Assembly (NCBI RefSeq): GCF_036711975.1
Contig: NC_091966.1
Coordinates: forward strand, 39,501,501 to 39,565,500
Origin: Onthophagus taurus
Lineage: Eukaryota; Arthropoda; Insecta; Coleoptera; Scarabaeidae
Direction of reading: 5' to 3'
Length of the DNA: 64,000 nucleotides
Of the stretch, positions 10,931-23,634 are shown in pieces; positions within the stretch are counted from its first letter, which is position 1; each line of letters opens with the position of its first letter. Under the pieces are notes generated by a model, which was not told the origin of the DNA, did no database searches, and saw nothing but the letters and a program-made list of their open reading frames with translations. Made by a program: the position numbers and the translations under genes.

Positions 10931-11632
10931 CAGCGTGACCCATTTCAAAGCGGAGCACCCTCGTAAAATCTGTATTTATTACCCGATTTCGAGAAAGAGA
11001 AAGAAAGAGTCAAAGAGTCATATTTTTTTTTGAAAAACCAAGGCCTACTATTTCACTTTTTAGGTGCAAAAAATGAAGAAATCATATTAGGAAATTTTTT
11101 ACAAAAATCTGAGTACACCACTGCATTAAGCGCCGTTAGAAATTGGCATATACCAAATTTCATCAAAAATGGTTACAAATTAACACCGTTCAGATAATTG
11201 AAAAATATAATTTTTTATCAATTAATTTCATCTGTAACAAATGTAAATAGTTTTTGTATTATTGTCTGTACTTTATTAACTTTTTTGTCATGGTTTACTA
11301 GATCAGATCAAATAAATTCATAAAAAATATTTTTCAATTATCTGCAACGGTTTTAATTTCTAACCATTTTTGATGAAACTTGGTATATACCCATTTCAAA
11401 AGGCGCTTAATGCAGTGGTGTACTCAGATTTTTTCTAAAAAATGTCCTAATATGATTTCTTCATTTTTAGCACCTAAAAAGTGAAAAAGTAGGCCTTGGC
11501 TTTTCTAAGAAAAACAGAATTCTTTGTCCGAAGATACAGTTTTTATGGTCTACAATTCAAAAAAAAATTGTCTAAATCTGATAATAAATACAAATTTTAC
11601 GAGGGTGCTCCGCTTTCAAATGGGTCACACTG
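10931..11632. mobile_element. Foldback MITE with CAGCGTGACCC termini
   Basis: Left CAGCGTGACCCATTTCAAAG and right CTTTCAAATGGGTCACACTG termini begin inverted arms that also pair GCGGAGCACCCTCGTAAAAT with its complement. TATA flanks both ends, so the target duplication is TA. The pairing continues for most of the 702 bp. No open frame of note, so it is a non-autonomous Tc1/mariner-type element. Confidence 0.8.
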
Positions 11633-12071
11633 TATATACGCTGGTTTTTATGAACAATAAACTTGTTTATTATTATTATTATATTTGTAATCTTCATTAA
11701 AAATGCTTTTAAATGTCAATGTTATTTTGACATATTCTTAATTTTTATAAAATGTCTTATATTAATATTTAAAAATTAAATTGATGTCTTCATTATTGCT
11801 AACTTCGGGTTTAACGTTTTTTATCGTTGGACTCATTTTAAATGTTTTTTAATGAAGATGATAAATATGTCATAATTGACGTTGACGTTTCAAACCGGAA
11901 GTGATTGTATTTCCATTAATATTAAAGTTAAATATGTCGAGTTTGGACTCATTTTAAAGGATTTTTTATGAAGATTTCGAATATAATAATAAAATTAAAG
12001 TTGACAACCGACTGTTTCTAGATCTAGTGTTAGTTCTAGTTTTAATTGTTATTTAACCTTAAATTATTGTA
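11633..12071. other. Intergenic, no gene; short repeats of neighbouring sequence
   Basis: AT-rich. The phrase ATTGCTAACTTCGGGTTTAACG at about 11797 repeats one at about 10695, and TGTTAGTTCTAGTTTTA near 12029 belongs to the CTAGTTCTAG repeats of the syntaxin intron. No coding signal. Confidence 0.45.
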
Positions 12072-13466
12072 CAAGGTGGTTCAAATTCGATGTCCGAATA
12101 GGCTAACTCGGAAACTATAAGAGTTAGAAAAAAAGTAGCTTACATGTCATGATCTCGTTTTTCGAGAAACTGCTAATGCCGAAAACCTCATAGCGCTATC
12201 TTCTTTTGTTTTTCCCCTAGAGGCCAAAATTGAAAATATCGTAAAACCAATAAGTGCAATTATCTTGGTTATTATTATAGGTGGAGTATTATAACTACGA
12301 CATTATATGGACACTTTTTTACAGAGAATTTCATGACATAGTCAAAAAAAATTTTTCGGTTTTAGATTTTGAGATATCATGAGAATTTTCGTTTTTTTAA
12401 ATGGAAACAACCACTGATTATTCGCTTATTAAATTCGTTATTTTTTTCTGATTACAAAAATATAGGGTTCGACAGGTCTATTTCTTATTGTTTTAGAATA
12501 AAACTAAAAATAAACTTTTTTTATAAAATTTCCATCTAGTGTCGTCGAGGAAATTAAATTTACAGTTTCCTGTAATTTACGGGGCGGTAGGTAAAATCTA
12601 AAAAGTTAACAATTAAATACGAAGATAAGTTCTGGTATTTAAAAACAAATAATTTTTTAATATGTAACATTCTAAACGTTTTAAAATTTTTGTAATTGGT
12701 CTTAAAAACGGGATTTTTAAAGTGACACTTCAGAAAATTTTTGAATACAAACAAATGTTGCTGTTTATTTGAATTAAAAAAAAAAAACATATGAGCGCCA
12801 TCTATCGATAATTTATTAAGTCATTTAAAAATAATATTAAATCGTAATAAACAATGTGAAATAATGCAATCTATTCCAACTTTTGTGTAAAACATATATA
12901 GATTAAACAGTTCAACAAATATATTTGTTTCAAATATCAAAAATATGTTTTTTTAATTTTTAGTTATAGAACCGTAATTTACAGGAAACTGTAAATTTAA
13001 TTTCTTCGACAACACTAAAAGAAAAGTTTATTTTTAGTTTTATTCTAAAACAATAAGAAATAGACCTGTCAAACCCTATATTTTTGTAATCAGAAAAAAA
13101 TAACGAATTTTTTTAGCGAATAATCAGTGGTTGTTTCCATTAAAAAAAACGAAAATTGTGATATCTCAAAATCTAAAACCGACAAAATTTTTTTGACTAC
13201 GTCATTAAATTCTCTGTAAAAAAGTGTCCATATAATGTCTTAGTTATAATACTCCACCTATAATAATAACCAAGATAATTACATTTGCGGGTTTTACGAT
13301 ATTTTCAATTTTGGCCTCTAGCGGAAAAACAAAAGACGATAGCGCTATGAGGTTTTCGGCATTAGCAGTTTCTTAAAAAACGAGATCATGACATGTCAGC
13401 TACTTTTCTTCTAACTCTTATAGTTTTCGAGTTAGCCTATTCGGACATCGAATTTGAACCACCCTG
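12072..13466. mobile_element. Large 1.4-kb foldback element with CAAGGTGGTTC termini
   Basis: CAAGGTGGTTCAAATTCGAT at the left and ATCGAATTTGAACCACCCTG at the right are inverted and bordered by TA. The arms stay complementary for about 0.5 kb each, up to TTACAGTTTCCTGTAAATTACGG-like sequence near 12560 and its inverse near 12975. A unique spacer of about 370 bp lies in the middle. The spacer frames are AT-rich and show no domain. It looks like a Tc1/mariner foldback derivative. Confidence 0.8.
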
Positions 13467-13489
13467 TACACTTTAATTGATCTAAAAAA

Positions 13490-14040
13490 AATTTTTTTTT
13501 ATTTAATCCACTTACCTTGCTTATAATTTCATCCATTTACCCATTTTGAATTAAATACAACCTTTAAATCCAATTAATTATGTGTTTTTCATAAAAAAAA
13601 CTTAAATTCAACGTCAATTTTGACAAGCACCTGCAATATTTGGATCTTAATCACCATGGTAACCGAGTCAAGTTGATAACCTTAAAATAATAAAACTTTA
13701 TTCCGATTTTTTTAACACTTAACCTAATTTTTATTAATTTTAAAACGATTATCTCACATTCATAACAAATTCGTTAATTGTAGTTAATTTAAATCGATTC
13801 TAATTAAGAGTAATAAATTAAAAAACTTTTTTTGATTTAATCCACTTACCTTGTTTATAATACCCTAGATGCCTAGATGAACCAATTTTGAGTTAAATAC
13901 AGCCTTTTAAACCAATTAAATAAGACTTTTTCCTTAAAAAAACTTAAATTCAATTTCAATTTTGACAAGCACCTGCAATATTTGGATCTTAATCACCATG
14001 GTAACCGAGTCAAGTTGGATAACCTAACAATAATAAAATT
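13490..14040 (+). repeat. Imperfect direct duplication of ~345 bp
   Basis: Two blocks repeat in the same orientation. ATTTAATCCACTTACCTTG occurs near 13500 and 13835. ACAAGCACCTGCAATATTTG and then ATCACCATGGTAACCGAGTC occur near 13622-13670 and 13967-14015, an offset of 345 bp. No coding frame is preserved. Confidence 0.7.
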
Positions 14041-15160
14041 ATAACCGTTAATATTTTGCTTTATATTTTAATATTTTTTTAATTTTATTTTATATTTTTA
14101 TATATTGCTTCTTAAGTGAAATACACTGTATAAATAAAAACATAGAAATGTCAATTCTTCCAATGACGTCACGGCAAGGCCTTTGCGGGGGATACGTTCA
14201 TTAACAACAGCGTTCATATGGAGTTGGATAACCTTATACAGTATGTTTACCCAAGAGAGGAGTTAAAGCATATACCGGTGTCCCGTATCTTCCGAATTAG
14301 AGCATTTTTTTAATAAAAGTTTTTCGAAATGTTTATAATAACCGCACGGGAACTGTTTAAATTCTTCCAGAAAAAAGGGGAATCTTTTCCAACTCCAAAA
14401 CCCAACTGGATATCAACCAATCATCAATTAACCTCCAAAATTGAAGGTTAAGCTGTAACATATAGATTTTTATAAGTTTTTAGATTTCTTTTTAATCAAA
14501 AATTCCAATAAAGCAGACAATTAAAGTGTTTATCTTATTATTCATCTTGTTATCTTATTTATCTTATTAATTAAGATAAATAATTACAAACAACTCAATA
14601 GGGATCAGCAAAAATTTAGTTTCCAAAGTACTAAAAGAGTGATTAAATTTAAACGAATAAAAATTTACAAAATACCCTATTTATTTATTGGCAAAAAACA
14701 TTTAAAATTACTTACAATAAATATTTATGTACATCACAAATGATTTTTTTTTAGTTTTAAGTAACTATTTAGTGATAATACACACAGGGTTAAAAGTTGA
14801 TCGTTCTTCATTTCTCACCAACAAATTTCTTCGTTAACTTTGAATTCATTTCATCTTGTCAAGAAAATAAAAAGAACCTGTGGGTATATAAATAAGCGTA
14901 TAGTGATTTATTTATTTCTTAATTTTCTAAATGATATCCTCCAAAACGTTAATCGTAAAAAAAGTAGGAAAAAACGAACTTTATTTAAACGCTTATTACT
15001 CGACGCATATCATTTTTTCAATTAAAATATATAATTTTCATTTATTAATTATTGCACGAATCTAGAGTATCAGATTTTTTTCGTAATAATAATAACAACA
15101 ACTGGAGAAAAAGAGATGGCTCGATACACTTTTTTAAAATTATTACTTATTTATTTGTTT
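14041..15160. other. Intergenic DNA and FBXL16 3' flank, no gene
   Basis: AT-rich sequence with short runs of TTATCTTATTTATCTTATTA near 14530-14575. The short dispersed repeat GAGAGGAGTTAAAGCATATA at 14254-14273 matches the one at 8441. The stretch 15000-15160 is probably the 3' UTR of the minus-strand FBXL16-like gene. A 61-codon plus-strand frame at 14840 has no domain and is disregarded. Confidence 0.45.
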
Positions 15161-18100
15161 TTACTCTACGATGAGGCAGCGTGGCAAGTGTTCCTTCAGG
15201 TAATCGAATAATTCCCTTGAAGCACCCGGACAATTCGTCAATTCTAACTCACGCATGTGCCTCAATTGAATTAAACTTGACAAACCACTCGATGTTAGCA
15301 ATGGACAACCTTAAAGAGATAACGAATGTAATTTAAATAATTAAGATTAGGTACAATTTTATTTTTACCTGCTAATGATAATATTTGAAGGTTTCTCATA
15401 CCACATAAATGTTGCAGTCCAAAATCTCTCAATTGGGAACACCAGCGTAGGTACAAAGCGGAAAGAGACAACATTGTAGATATGTAACCCACACCGATAT
15501 CCGTTACATGAACACACCTATATTTAAATTAAAAAAATATGTTAATAAAAATAAGCAAAAGGATAGTTTTAACATCTCTTTGTATAATAATCTAGATTTT
15601 TAACGTTCTGTTACAATGATGGATGCGATATGTCGTTTAGGGCGCACTGGATGTTATGAATTATACTCATAAGACACCGTTATGTATGCTTAAGAGATAT
15701 ATATATATATAAAGTGTTTTCTAGAACATCACAGATTGGGTTGTTATAAAGTGTGTAAGACAAAGTATGGAGAAGAGAATCCTTGCAGAAGTCACAAGTA
15801 AGAAAATTGGTGTTTCTTAGAGTCAATTAGAAAATCTAAAAGATATAACAAAGAAGAGGCGCGTTAAATTTTAGACATTCACTTTTGAATAGAATACATA
15901 ATGAATTAAAATGGTAGTTATCTCGTAATTAGGACTAGCTATAAGCTTGTATAATACATCAAATTCAAGCTAAAAGTGTGTATTTTATTTTATTTTTATT
16001 AAACATTCTTCTAAATTTATTAATAAACCCGGGATAATGTTTTGAAGTAATCTGTTAATTATCAAAAATCATCATGATGCAAACTGTTAATTATCTCGTA
16101 ATTAAAAATAGTTAGAATCGTGCATAATGTATAAAATTCAAACTAAAAGTGTGTACTTTAATTTATTTCAAATAAACATTGTTCTAATTTTATTAATTAT
16201 CTTGTAGGAGTTTTTTGAAAGTAATTGAATTTTGATAAAAAACTGGAAATTACCAAAAATCGTCATGATGTAAAATGCTAACTGTCTCATAATTAAAAAT
16301 AGTTATAATCATGTATAATATATCAAATTCAAGCTAACAGTGTGTTCTTTAATTTATTTCAAATAAACATTGTTATAACTTAATTAATTTTCCCGGGAGA
16401 ACGTTTTAAACAAATTCCATTTTGTTTAAAAACTGCTAATTACCAAAAATCATCATGATGCAAACTGTTAATTATCTCGAAATTAAAAATAGTTTTAATC
16501 ATGTATAATGTATCAAATTCAAGCTAAAAGTGTGTACTTTAATTTATTTCAAATAAACATTGTTCTAATTTTATTAATTACCTCGTAGGAGTTTTTTGAA
16601 ATTAATTACATTTTGATTAAAAATTGCAAATTGTCAAAAATCGTCATGATGTAAAATGCTAACTGTCTCATAATTAATAATAGTTATAATCATGTATAAT
16701 ATATCAAATTCAAGCTAAAAGTGTGTTCTTTAATTTATTTCAAATAAACATTGTTCTAAATTAATTAATTTTTCCGGGAGAACGTTTTAAAAAAATTCCA
16801 TTTTGATTAAAAACTGTTAATTACTAAAAATCATCATGATGCAAACTGTTAATTATCTCGTGATTAAAAATAGCTATAATCATGTATAATGTATCAAATT
16901 CAAGCTAAAAGTGTGTACTTTAATTTATTTCAAATAAACATTGTTCTAATTTTATTAATTACCTCGTAGGAGTTTTTTTAAATTAATTGCATTTTGATTA
17001 AAAATTGCAAATTACCAAAAATCGTCATGATGTAAAATGCTAACTGTCTCATTATAAATAATAGTTATAATCATGTATAACATATCAAATTCAAGCTAAA
17101 AGTGAGTTCTTTAATTTATTTCAAATAAGCATTGTTCTAAATTAATTAATTTTTCCGGGAGAACGTTTTAAAAAAATTCCATTTTGATTAAAAACTGCTA
17201 ATTACCAAAAATCATCATGATGCAAACTGTTGATTATCTCGTAATTAAAAATAGTTATAATCATGTATAATGTATCAAATTCAAGCTAAAAGTGTGTACT
17301 GTAATTTATTTCATATAAACATTGTTCTAATTTTATTAATTACCTCGTAGGAGCTTTTTAAATTAATTGTATTTTGATTAAAAATTGCAAATTATCAAAA
17401 ATCGTCATGATGTAAAATGCTAACCGTCTCATTATTAATAATAGTTATAATCATGTATAACATATCAAATTCAAGCTAAAAGTGTGTTCTTTAATTTATT
17501 TCAAATAAACATTGTTATAAATTAATTAATTTTTCCGGGAGAACGTTTTAAAAAAATTCCATTTTAATTAAAAACTGCTAATTACCAAAAATCATCATGA
17601 TGCAAACTGTTAATTATCTCGTAATTAAAAATAGTTACAATCATATACAATGTATCAAATTCAAGCTAAAAGTGTGTACTTTAATTTATTTCAAATAAAC
17701 ATTGTTCTAATTTTATTAATTACCTCGTAGGAGTTTTTTGAAATTAATTGCATTTTATTAAAAACTGCAAATTACCAAAAATCGTCATGATGTAAAATGC
17801 TAACTGTCTCATTATTAATAATAGTTATAATCATGTATAATATATCAAATTCAAGCTAAAAGTGTGTTCTTTAATTTATTTCAAATAAACATTGTTCTAA
17901 ATTAATTAATTTTTCCTGGAGAACGGTTTAAATAATTCCATTTTGATTAAAAATTGCTAATTACCAAAAATCATCATGACGCAAACTGTTGATTATCTCA
18001 CAATTAAAAATAGCTATAATCATGCAAAATACATCAAATTTAAGCTAAAAGTGTGTACTTTAATTTATTTCAAGTAGACATTGTTCTAATTCGTAGGAAT

Positions 18101-20427
18101 TATTTGAAATTAATTGCGTTTTGATTAAAATTGCGAATTTACATAATCACCGTTAATCAAAATGTTGGATATCTCTCCATTAAGAATAGTTGTAGTCATG
18201 TGTTATACATCAGTTTCTAGGTAAAAGTGTATATTTTATTTTATTTCTAATAAATATTGTTCTATATTAATTAATTTTTCGGGAATCTTGCAAAATTCAA
18301 AACCGAAGCATTTCCTCCTCAATGAAGGTAACAAACAGCGACGATTATTCAAAGATAAGCACGAATTTCTTAACAAGTTCGAAGGCAATGTTGTACTTCA
18401 AGGCAGTAATGGGAGAGGAGCAAAAAAAGTCTGACTGGCACAAGCACCTGAGTCTTCAGATAAAAGTTGTCCAAAAATGTAGATATTTTGTGAACTCTGG
18501 GTAAAACTGGAATGTGGCCAAAATATACACAGTCATATAGTATATACATTAGTGTACTGCTTAATACATAAATCTCCACAACATGTAACTCAGATGGAGG
18601 TGATATTTTCAGTACTGCACAACTTTATGAAGCAAACTAGGAAGGAAAGGCTTTGCAAAAATTTCATGCCTTGTAAGTGCAGTTAAGATGGAAATGAATG
18701 AAACATTTCGCAATAAAGTATTTCTTTCGTAAATTTATATACCTTATTTTTATTAAAGTAAAACCTAATTATGAAGTTTTAAATAATTTAAGAACGACAT
18801 CTAGTGGCAGATTTATCAAACAAGATTTACTCTAAAACTCAGAAAAGCGGTAAATCTGAATTGAATTGAAATTAGATTACATTTTCCGCAGGGAAATTAA
18901 CTTTGAAAAACGTCGATAACCCAATTAAAATTACATCGAAGAAATTACCTCTTCATTTCTGATTTATTAACTTAAATTTGACATTTATCAATATTTAGGA
19001 AAAAATGCGTAAGATGGCGATACTTTCGAGACACCAATTTTGACATAACAAACGTCAAATTGAAAATTATCTTTACCTGTCTAATGTAAGTTCTTCTAAT
19101 TGATTCAGATCGCAAGCGATGTATTCTAGGGCTGCATCGGTTATTCTAGGACACCAAGACAGGTCTAAGGAACGTAATTTTTGTAGATTTTCGGCGATTA
19201 ATTCGACACCGTCGTCGGTGATTTTACTACAACCTGATAAGCTCAAAACAGTTAAGTTCGGTAACGAGTGAACTGTAAAGAGAAAAAGTCGTTAATTCTA
19301 ATTATGTTGTAAATTAAAACGGAACTTACCAATATTTACGATTCCATGGTTGGTTAATTCCCAACAAGAATGTAAACGTAAAACACTCAACGTATTACTT
19401 TGTTTCGGTGAGAAATAACCTAAAGCTGCGTCAGTGACGTGATAAGCTTGCAAAGAAAATTCGTATAAACTTGGTAGGAGTTGTGCAACTGCTCCAACAG
19501 CTTCGTCAGCTACGTTTATACAGTCTGTAAGACTCAACGAGATGATTTTTTGATTTAAACATGCCCAAAGACCAGCTTCGGTTATTTCATTGCAGCCAGC
19601 TAATTCTAATTCATATAAAGCCTGAAATAAAAAAAATAAATTTACTTATATACGAATTTAATACAAACAGAATAAGACCTAATTAAATTAAATAAAGGAA
19701 AAATTTGAAGCCATATTAATTGAAATCGGTGAATTTAATTTACCTGGAGATGATCTAAAAGTGTTTCTAGTCCCCGATCTGTAACACTAGAACACCTCAA
19801 GCTTAACGAATAGATGTGTTTCGAAGCCATTGGAAACGAACTGACCAAATCTAAAGCGTCCTCATCTGAAGCTCCGCTTAAACATAAATTTCGAAAACCC
19901 CTACGCACTATTGACGAGTAAAACCGCACTTTTTCGTTACTTTGAGCCATCCTAAGTTCTCTACATTGTATCACCGGTACAACGCCGTTCCAAAACTTTG
20001 GATATTTATAAAGAATGTCTCTCCATCGCGTGCAAACTCGCGCCAACACGCACCGTTCACCACCGGTAAAATACAAGAAAAATTTTACCAAAAACTTATC
20101 ATCCATTAAAAGTTGATCGAACGTCGTCAAATAGTTCTGCGGCAGTCTCGGTTTTGTTTTATAAACCTGATGGTGCTGGTGATGATGATGATGGACGAAC
20201 TGATTGGGAACGGTCGATGATGGTAATTTCGTTTTCGGTAGGAGCCTCGAAGGTTTTTCCGGTGCGGTGACCATAGTTCCTGAATTGCTTCCGCCGCAAA
20301 AGACATTGGTGACGCGTTCCATGACGCTACTTTTCGAATGATGTTTATTACCCCTTAATCCGTTGATGCGTTTCGAGAGTTCGGCGGATGCCCTCTCAAC
20401 GACTCCTTGCGCGGAAATCGAAGACAT
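15161..20427 (-). CDS. Fbxl16: F-box and leucine-rich-repeat protein, FBXL16 type
   Basis: Five exons on the minus strand: 20427-19744, 19621-19330, 19272-19077, 15517-15369 and 15309-15161. All have GT-AG borders and matching phases (0, 1, 2, 1), and join to 489 aa. Residues 1-100 are variable with a His-rich run near 79-87. An F-box follows at about 105-148 ([20 protein letters not shown] ... WRDILY). Leucine-rich repeats of the cysteine-containing type then run to the end, with repeated L.L..C..ITD.GL units. The C-terminus [11 protein letters not shown]...LPRCLIVE is typical of FBXL16. F-box/LRR proteins are substrate adaptors of SCF ubiquitin ligases; vertebrate FBXL16 is an unusual member reported not to rely on Cul1 in the usual way. 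That point is family knowledge, not visible here. Intron 4 (15518-19076) holds a satellite. Confidence 0.92.
15518..15915. other. 3' part of FBXL16 intron 4, no gene
   Basis: Unremarkable AT-rich intron DNA with a short (TA)n run near 15700. No domain-bearing frame. Confidence 0.4.
15916..18285 (+). repeat. 190-bp satellite, two alternating monomer types (dimer ~381 bp)
   Basis: The landmark CATGATG occurs at 16073, 16264, 16454, 16645, 16835, 17026, 17216, 17406, 17596, 17786 and 17975, that is every 189-191 bp. Odd copies read ATCATCATGATGCAAACTGTT followed by TTATCTCG. Even copies read ATCGTCATGATGTAAAATGCT followed by AACTGTCTCA. The two subtypes alternate strictly, so the homogenised unit is a dimer of about 381 bp. 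About twelve monomers are present; both ends decay. The array lies inside intron 4 of the FBXL16-like gene. Confidence 0.92.
18286..19076. other. 5' part of FBXL16 intron 4, no gene
   Basis: A GC-richer segment at about 18300-18690 gives short overlapping open frames on both strands. Neither has a domain or a plausible start context. It is probably a decayed repeat. The remainder to the exon 3 donor is ordinary intron. Confidence 0.4.
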
Positions 20428-20690
20428 TGTGGGTGGCTTTATTTTAAAGCCGTCCGAGTATCGGTCACGAGGACATTTAGAGGGGTGTCGCGGCGTTCAG
20501 CCCCCGGTCGTGTTGCGTTCGAGATCGACGTCGGATCGCTACTGGAGCGTCGCGACGCCCCCCCGTCATCAGTCGATAAACGGGTTGGAAGCGATTTCGG
20601 AACGGATCAATACGTTGGAAACGTTTACTGTGGTGGTGGACAGGCGCAGTAATAATACACCCCCATTCAAAGTACTTGATTTATTTTAAC
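20428..20690 (-). promoter_or_regulatory. CpG-rich 5' flank of the FBXL16-like gene
   Basis: The 260 bp upstream of the ATG are much richer in CG dinucleotides than anything nearby (for example GTCGCGGCG and GATCGACGTCGGATCG). This is consistent with a 5' UTR or promoter of a housekeeping or neural gene. Overlapping plus-strand frames here are shadows of the base composition. Confidence 0.4.
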
Positions 20691-21214
20691 CTAACTTTAT
20701 AGTACTCAATGAGATTTTATAACAAATTTATTCATTTGAATCTTAGGAAAAATGACAATTCAATTTTCCAGAAAAACTAGAATTAATAGATGTTTTCTTT
20801 CTAAGACTTTCAAAAACACCGCGAATAACAAAACGAGAATATTGCAAAGGAAGTCGATAGAGCTTTCAATAAAACTATCTGGAACTCGAAGAACAAGTTA
20901 TGATTTAGAAGACAATTTCTAAAATGAATTTCTTGCGATGTAATCGTAACCAATGGAAATTGTTACTCGATGTTCAAGTTTAATCAATGAGCATCTCTAT
21001 GACTCTGACTGCAGTTGTTCCTACACCATATTTTTTTAGGCTGACCGATGAAAAAAATAAATTAACTTGCTTTTGTGTTCCACATCGACTCCTATTAATA
21101 TGTCTTGTGGATCTAGGAAAATATTGCCAAATAATTTCACAATGTGTGTTGTTATTGAGAACATCTTTGGTGTTTTGATGAGACAGATCTTTAAGTCTAT
21201 GAATATGTGCAAAT
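20691..21214. other. Intergenic, no gene
   Basis: AT-rich DNA with short random frames on both strands. Nothing recognised. Confidence 0.35.
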
Positions 21215-21333
21215 GATATTTTGAAGACTCAGGATTTGAACTTGAATTCTGTTTTGGCAATGTTGGATTTTAGCATGGCTTTTAATACTGTTGATCATGG
21301 TGTTTTATGTTCAGCTTTAGAATAGATTGACAC
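21215..21333 (+). pseudogene. Non-LTR reverse-transcriptase scrap
   Basis: One plus-strand frame reads LDFSMAFNTVDHGVLCSALE and then TAG. This corresponds to the conserved reverse-transcriptase block LDFSKAFDTVDH of LINE elements, with the first catalytic Asp region changed (KAFD to MAFN). The surrounding 200 bp carry no further frame. It is an old LINE fragment of unassigned clade. Confidence 0.7.
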
Positions 21334-22195
21334 TTATCTTCTGCTACGATTAACACTCTACACGATTTTGGAACTGCATCTCTTCACTTACACAGAGGCT
21401 GACAATTTTTCAAAGACGTTTATCAGAATTTTCTATAGAATTTGTCTTTTTCCTGATTTTCAGGATATAAAAGTTTTGTAATTGCTTGACTTGCAGTCAG
21501 CGTGAACGTAGTTCCATGTGGTTTTTCAATACATTCAACCATATTTGTGTTTCTCTCTGTAATGAAACAATGATAAACGGTAATGGTGAAAGTGAATGTT
21601 TAATAGTATTCATTCGTTTGTAGGAAATCTAAGAATCCCTTCAATACACTTACAAATGAGTTTCAAGGCCACAATTTTGGCTGATAAACTTTTCTATAAA
21701 ATTAATATTGTTAAGCTATTTTCTAATTTGTAGCCAAATAAAATTACTCCTTTTTAATTTGTGACTCTTAACTGGGGAAGACTTGTATGAAGTATTTAAA
21801 TCCTTCACTGTCTTTATTCATAGCTTTCACAAACTTTTTCATAAGAATAAGTTATACTTAACTATACTTAACATTTTGAGATCTCTTTTGAAATTCTCTC
21901 CTTTGCACGATTATCCCACAAACAAAGAAAACAGCAATATTTTATAAATTTTCCTTAAAATCCCACTAAAATACTAAAACTAAATAAAAAAAACTTAGGT
22001 TGGAATGTTTTGAGGGTTACATTTCTTTGAAGTTGGGTTGTTTTATGGTCAAGTTGCTGTGTAGTTTGTATGGCTTGCTTTAGACTGGGCTTGCCTATTT
22101 TACTACATTACGTAAAAGAATTGTATTCGTTTTCTTATGAGTTCTCAATTATATCTGGTGCTATCCACATTCTGTCAACGAAGTGTTGGTGTATC
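21334..22195. other. Intergenic, no gene
   Basis: No domain-bearing frame and no clear repeat. Possibly more decayed LINE sequence, but I cannot support it. Confidence 0.35.
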
Positions 22196-22515
22196 TTTTT
22201 CTAATCAGGGTTCCTAAACCAACCCAACCCTATCACGTGTTAAGTTTCAATTACAATGGCATAGGTTGGATTGGTTTGGATTGAGTCAGCTTAATTTGTG
22301 CTGAATCAATCAACCCAACTAGGTGTCAAATTTACTCAACAGTTAACATGCCTTGGAGTTGGATTTACTTACTTTACACTTTGTGAAAGCAGTGGAAGTG
22401 AAAGAAACCGCCCAACCCAACTACATGTTACCTTTGAATTATAATGAATTGGGTTGAATTATTAATAATGTGATATGTTTTTATTACAATGGGATAGGTT
22501 GGGTTGGATATAACG
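22196..22515. repeat. Scattered TTGGG/CCCAA pentamers
   Basis: Within 320 bp there are at least seven short runs, such as CCAACCCAACCC (22211), AGGTTGGATTGG (22263), CAACCCAACT (22312), CCCAACCCAACT (22412), TTGGGTTGAATT (22448) and GGTTGGGTTGG (22497). They are in both orientations and separated by unique AT-rich DNA. This resembles broken telomere-like pentamer arrays of TTGGG type. Confidence 0.6.
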
Positions 22516-23425
22516 AGAGAGAGAGGAAGGACAGGTATGACCGAAGAACTGACCGAAGTGAAGGTATGTTGGAAGACTGAGAAAAAAAGTGGTGAAACTG
22601 CTGATAAATGAGAGCAAGAAGTTCGAATGGAAGGAATTGTGTGAGGAGCTGAATGAGGATATTTGGGAAAGGCCTGAGTTATGAATAAGCTGAAACTTCG
22701 GAAGAGAGAAACTATAAGCGATTAGGTAATACTGCAATAGATGGTCAAGTTATTCCCAAAGCATGAGGATTGTGTGTGGAATATGGCACTTTCACATCTC
22801 CCCCTTCACGAATAGCAGAATAGGTGGTATCAGTATGACGGATGGGCCAGGACTATTATACCGAAGGTGAAACCATGGATGGAGAGAAAGTGGGGGGAAG
22901 TAGATTACTTCCTAACACAGGTGATAACAGGCCACGGTATTTTCGGAACATATTTGTGTAAGATCGGGAAAGCATCATCTGCACAGTGTTGGTTCTGTGA
23001 GTCAGTGGATACACCGGAGCATACGGTGTTCCACTGCTCGAAGTTTGCGGCGGACAGGAATAGTTGCTTCGAAGTGTGTCGGGAAACGGTAACCAAACAT
23101 AATATCGGGACACTAACGTTAGCCGATGGCGAGACCTGAGAGGAAATTGGAGGGTACCTCAGAAACATTATGAAGACCAAACAAGAAGAGGAGTGGAGAA
23201 GAGAACGGGCAGAGAGGGAGGCTGATGGTACCGCAACGGAGGTGCATGACGAGGACGAGCGAGGAGGAGAAGAGGGGGATGTTTCCCCTTCGACCGGGTA
23301 AGTCATTTTGGTAAAACATTTCAAAAAATTTATGCATTTCTTATTTACATGGATCACATAACCACTATCAAGACGATGGGTGACTTCCCCCTCGACCGGG
23401 TAAGTTTAACTATTGATGAATTTCA
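22516..23425 (+). pseudogene. 3' end of an R1-clade LINE, 5'-truncated
   Basis: Frames with a few stops cover the C-terminus of an R1-type ORF2. DYFLTQVITGHGIFGTYLCK is followed by the zinc-finger-like C-x2-C...H...C in CWFCESVDTPEHTVFHC (22989-23040). A charged tail then reads YLRNIMKTKQEEEWRRERAE (stop within it at 23137). The 3' UTR holds a direct repeat, CCCCYTCGACCGGGTAAGT at about 23285 and 23391. Its 5' side adjoins the TTGGG pentamers. Dead copy. Confidence 0.75.
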
Positions 23426-23634
23426 AAAAGTTGATGATTTGTTTTACCGTTTCATGGTGTAACCACCGAAATGGTGAGGAACAGTGCTGACACGAAATGG
23501 ATGGATTGGTGATAGAGTGCAGAGATGAGAGCGAGAGTTTGTATTGGCTTGCTTTGGAGATGAGTTATTGGAATCGAGTTGAGCTGGTAAAGATCCTTTA
23601 GGTTGTCTTTGTTTACCATTGGTTTAGTTTTGGG

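Noticed and set aside
20363-20689. Plus-strand frames of 108 and 81 codons over the start of the FBXL16-like gene
   Set aside because: They overlap the first exon and the CpG-rich 5' flank antisense and have no domain; they reflect base composition.
22856-23357. Minus-strand frames of 85, 150 and 72 codons
   Set aside because: Shadows of the plus-strand LINE C-terminus with its Cys/His block.
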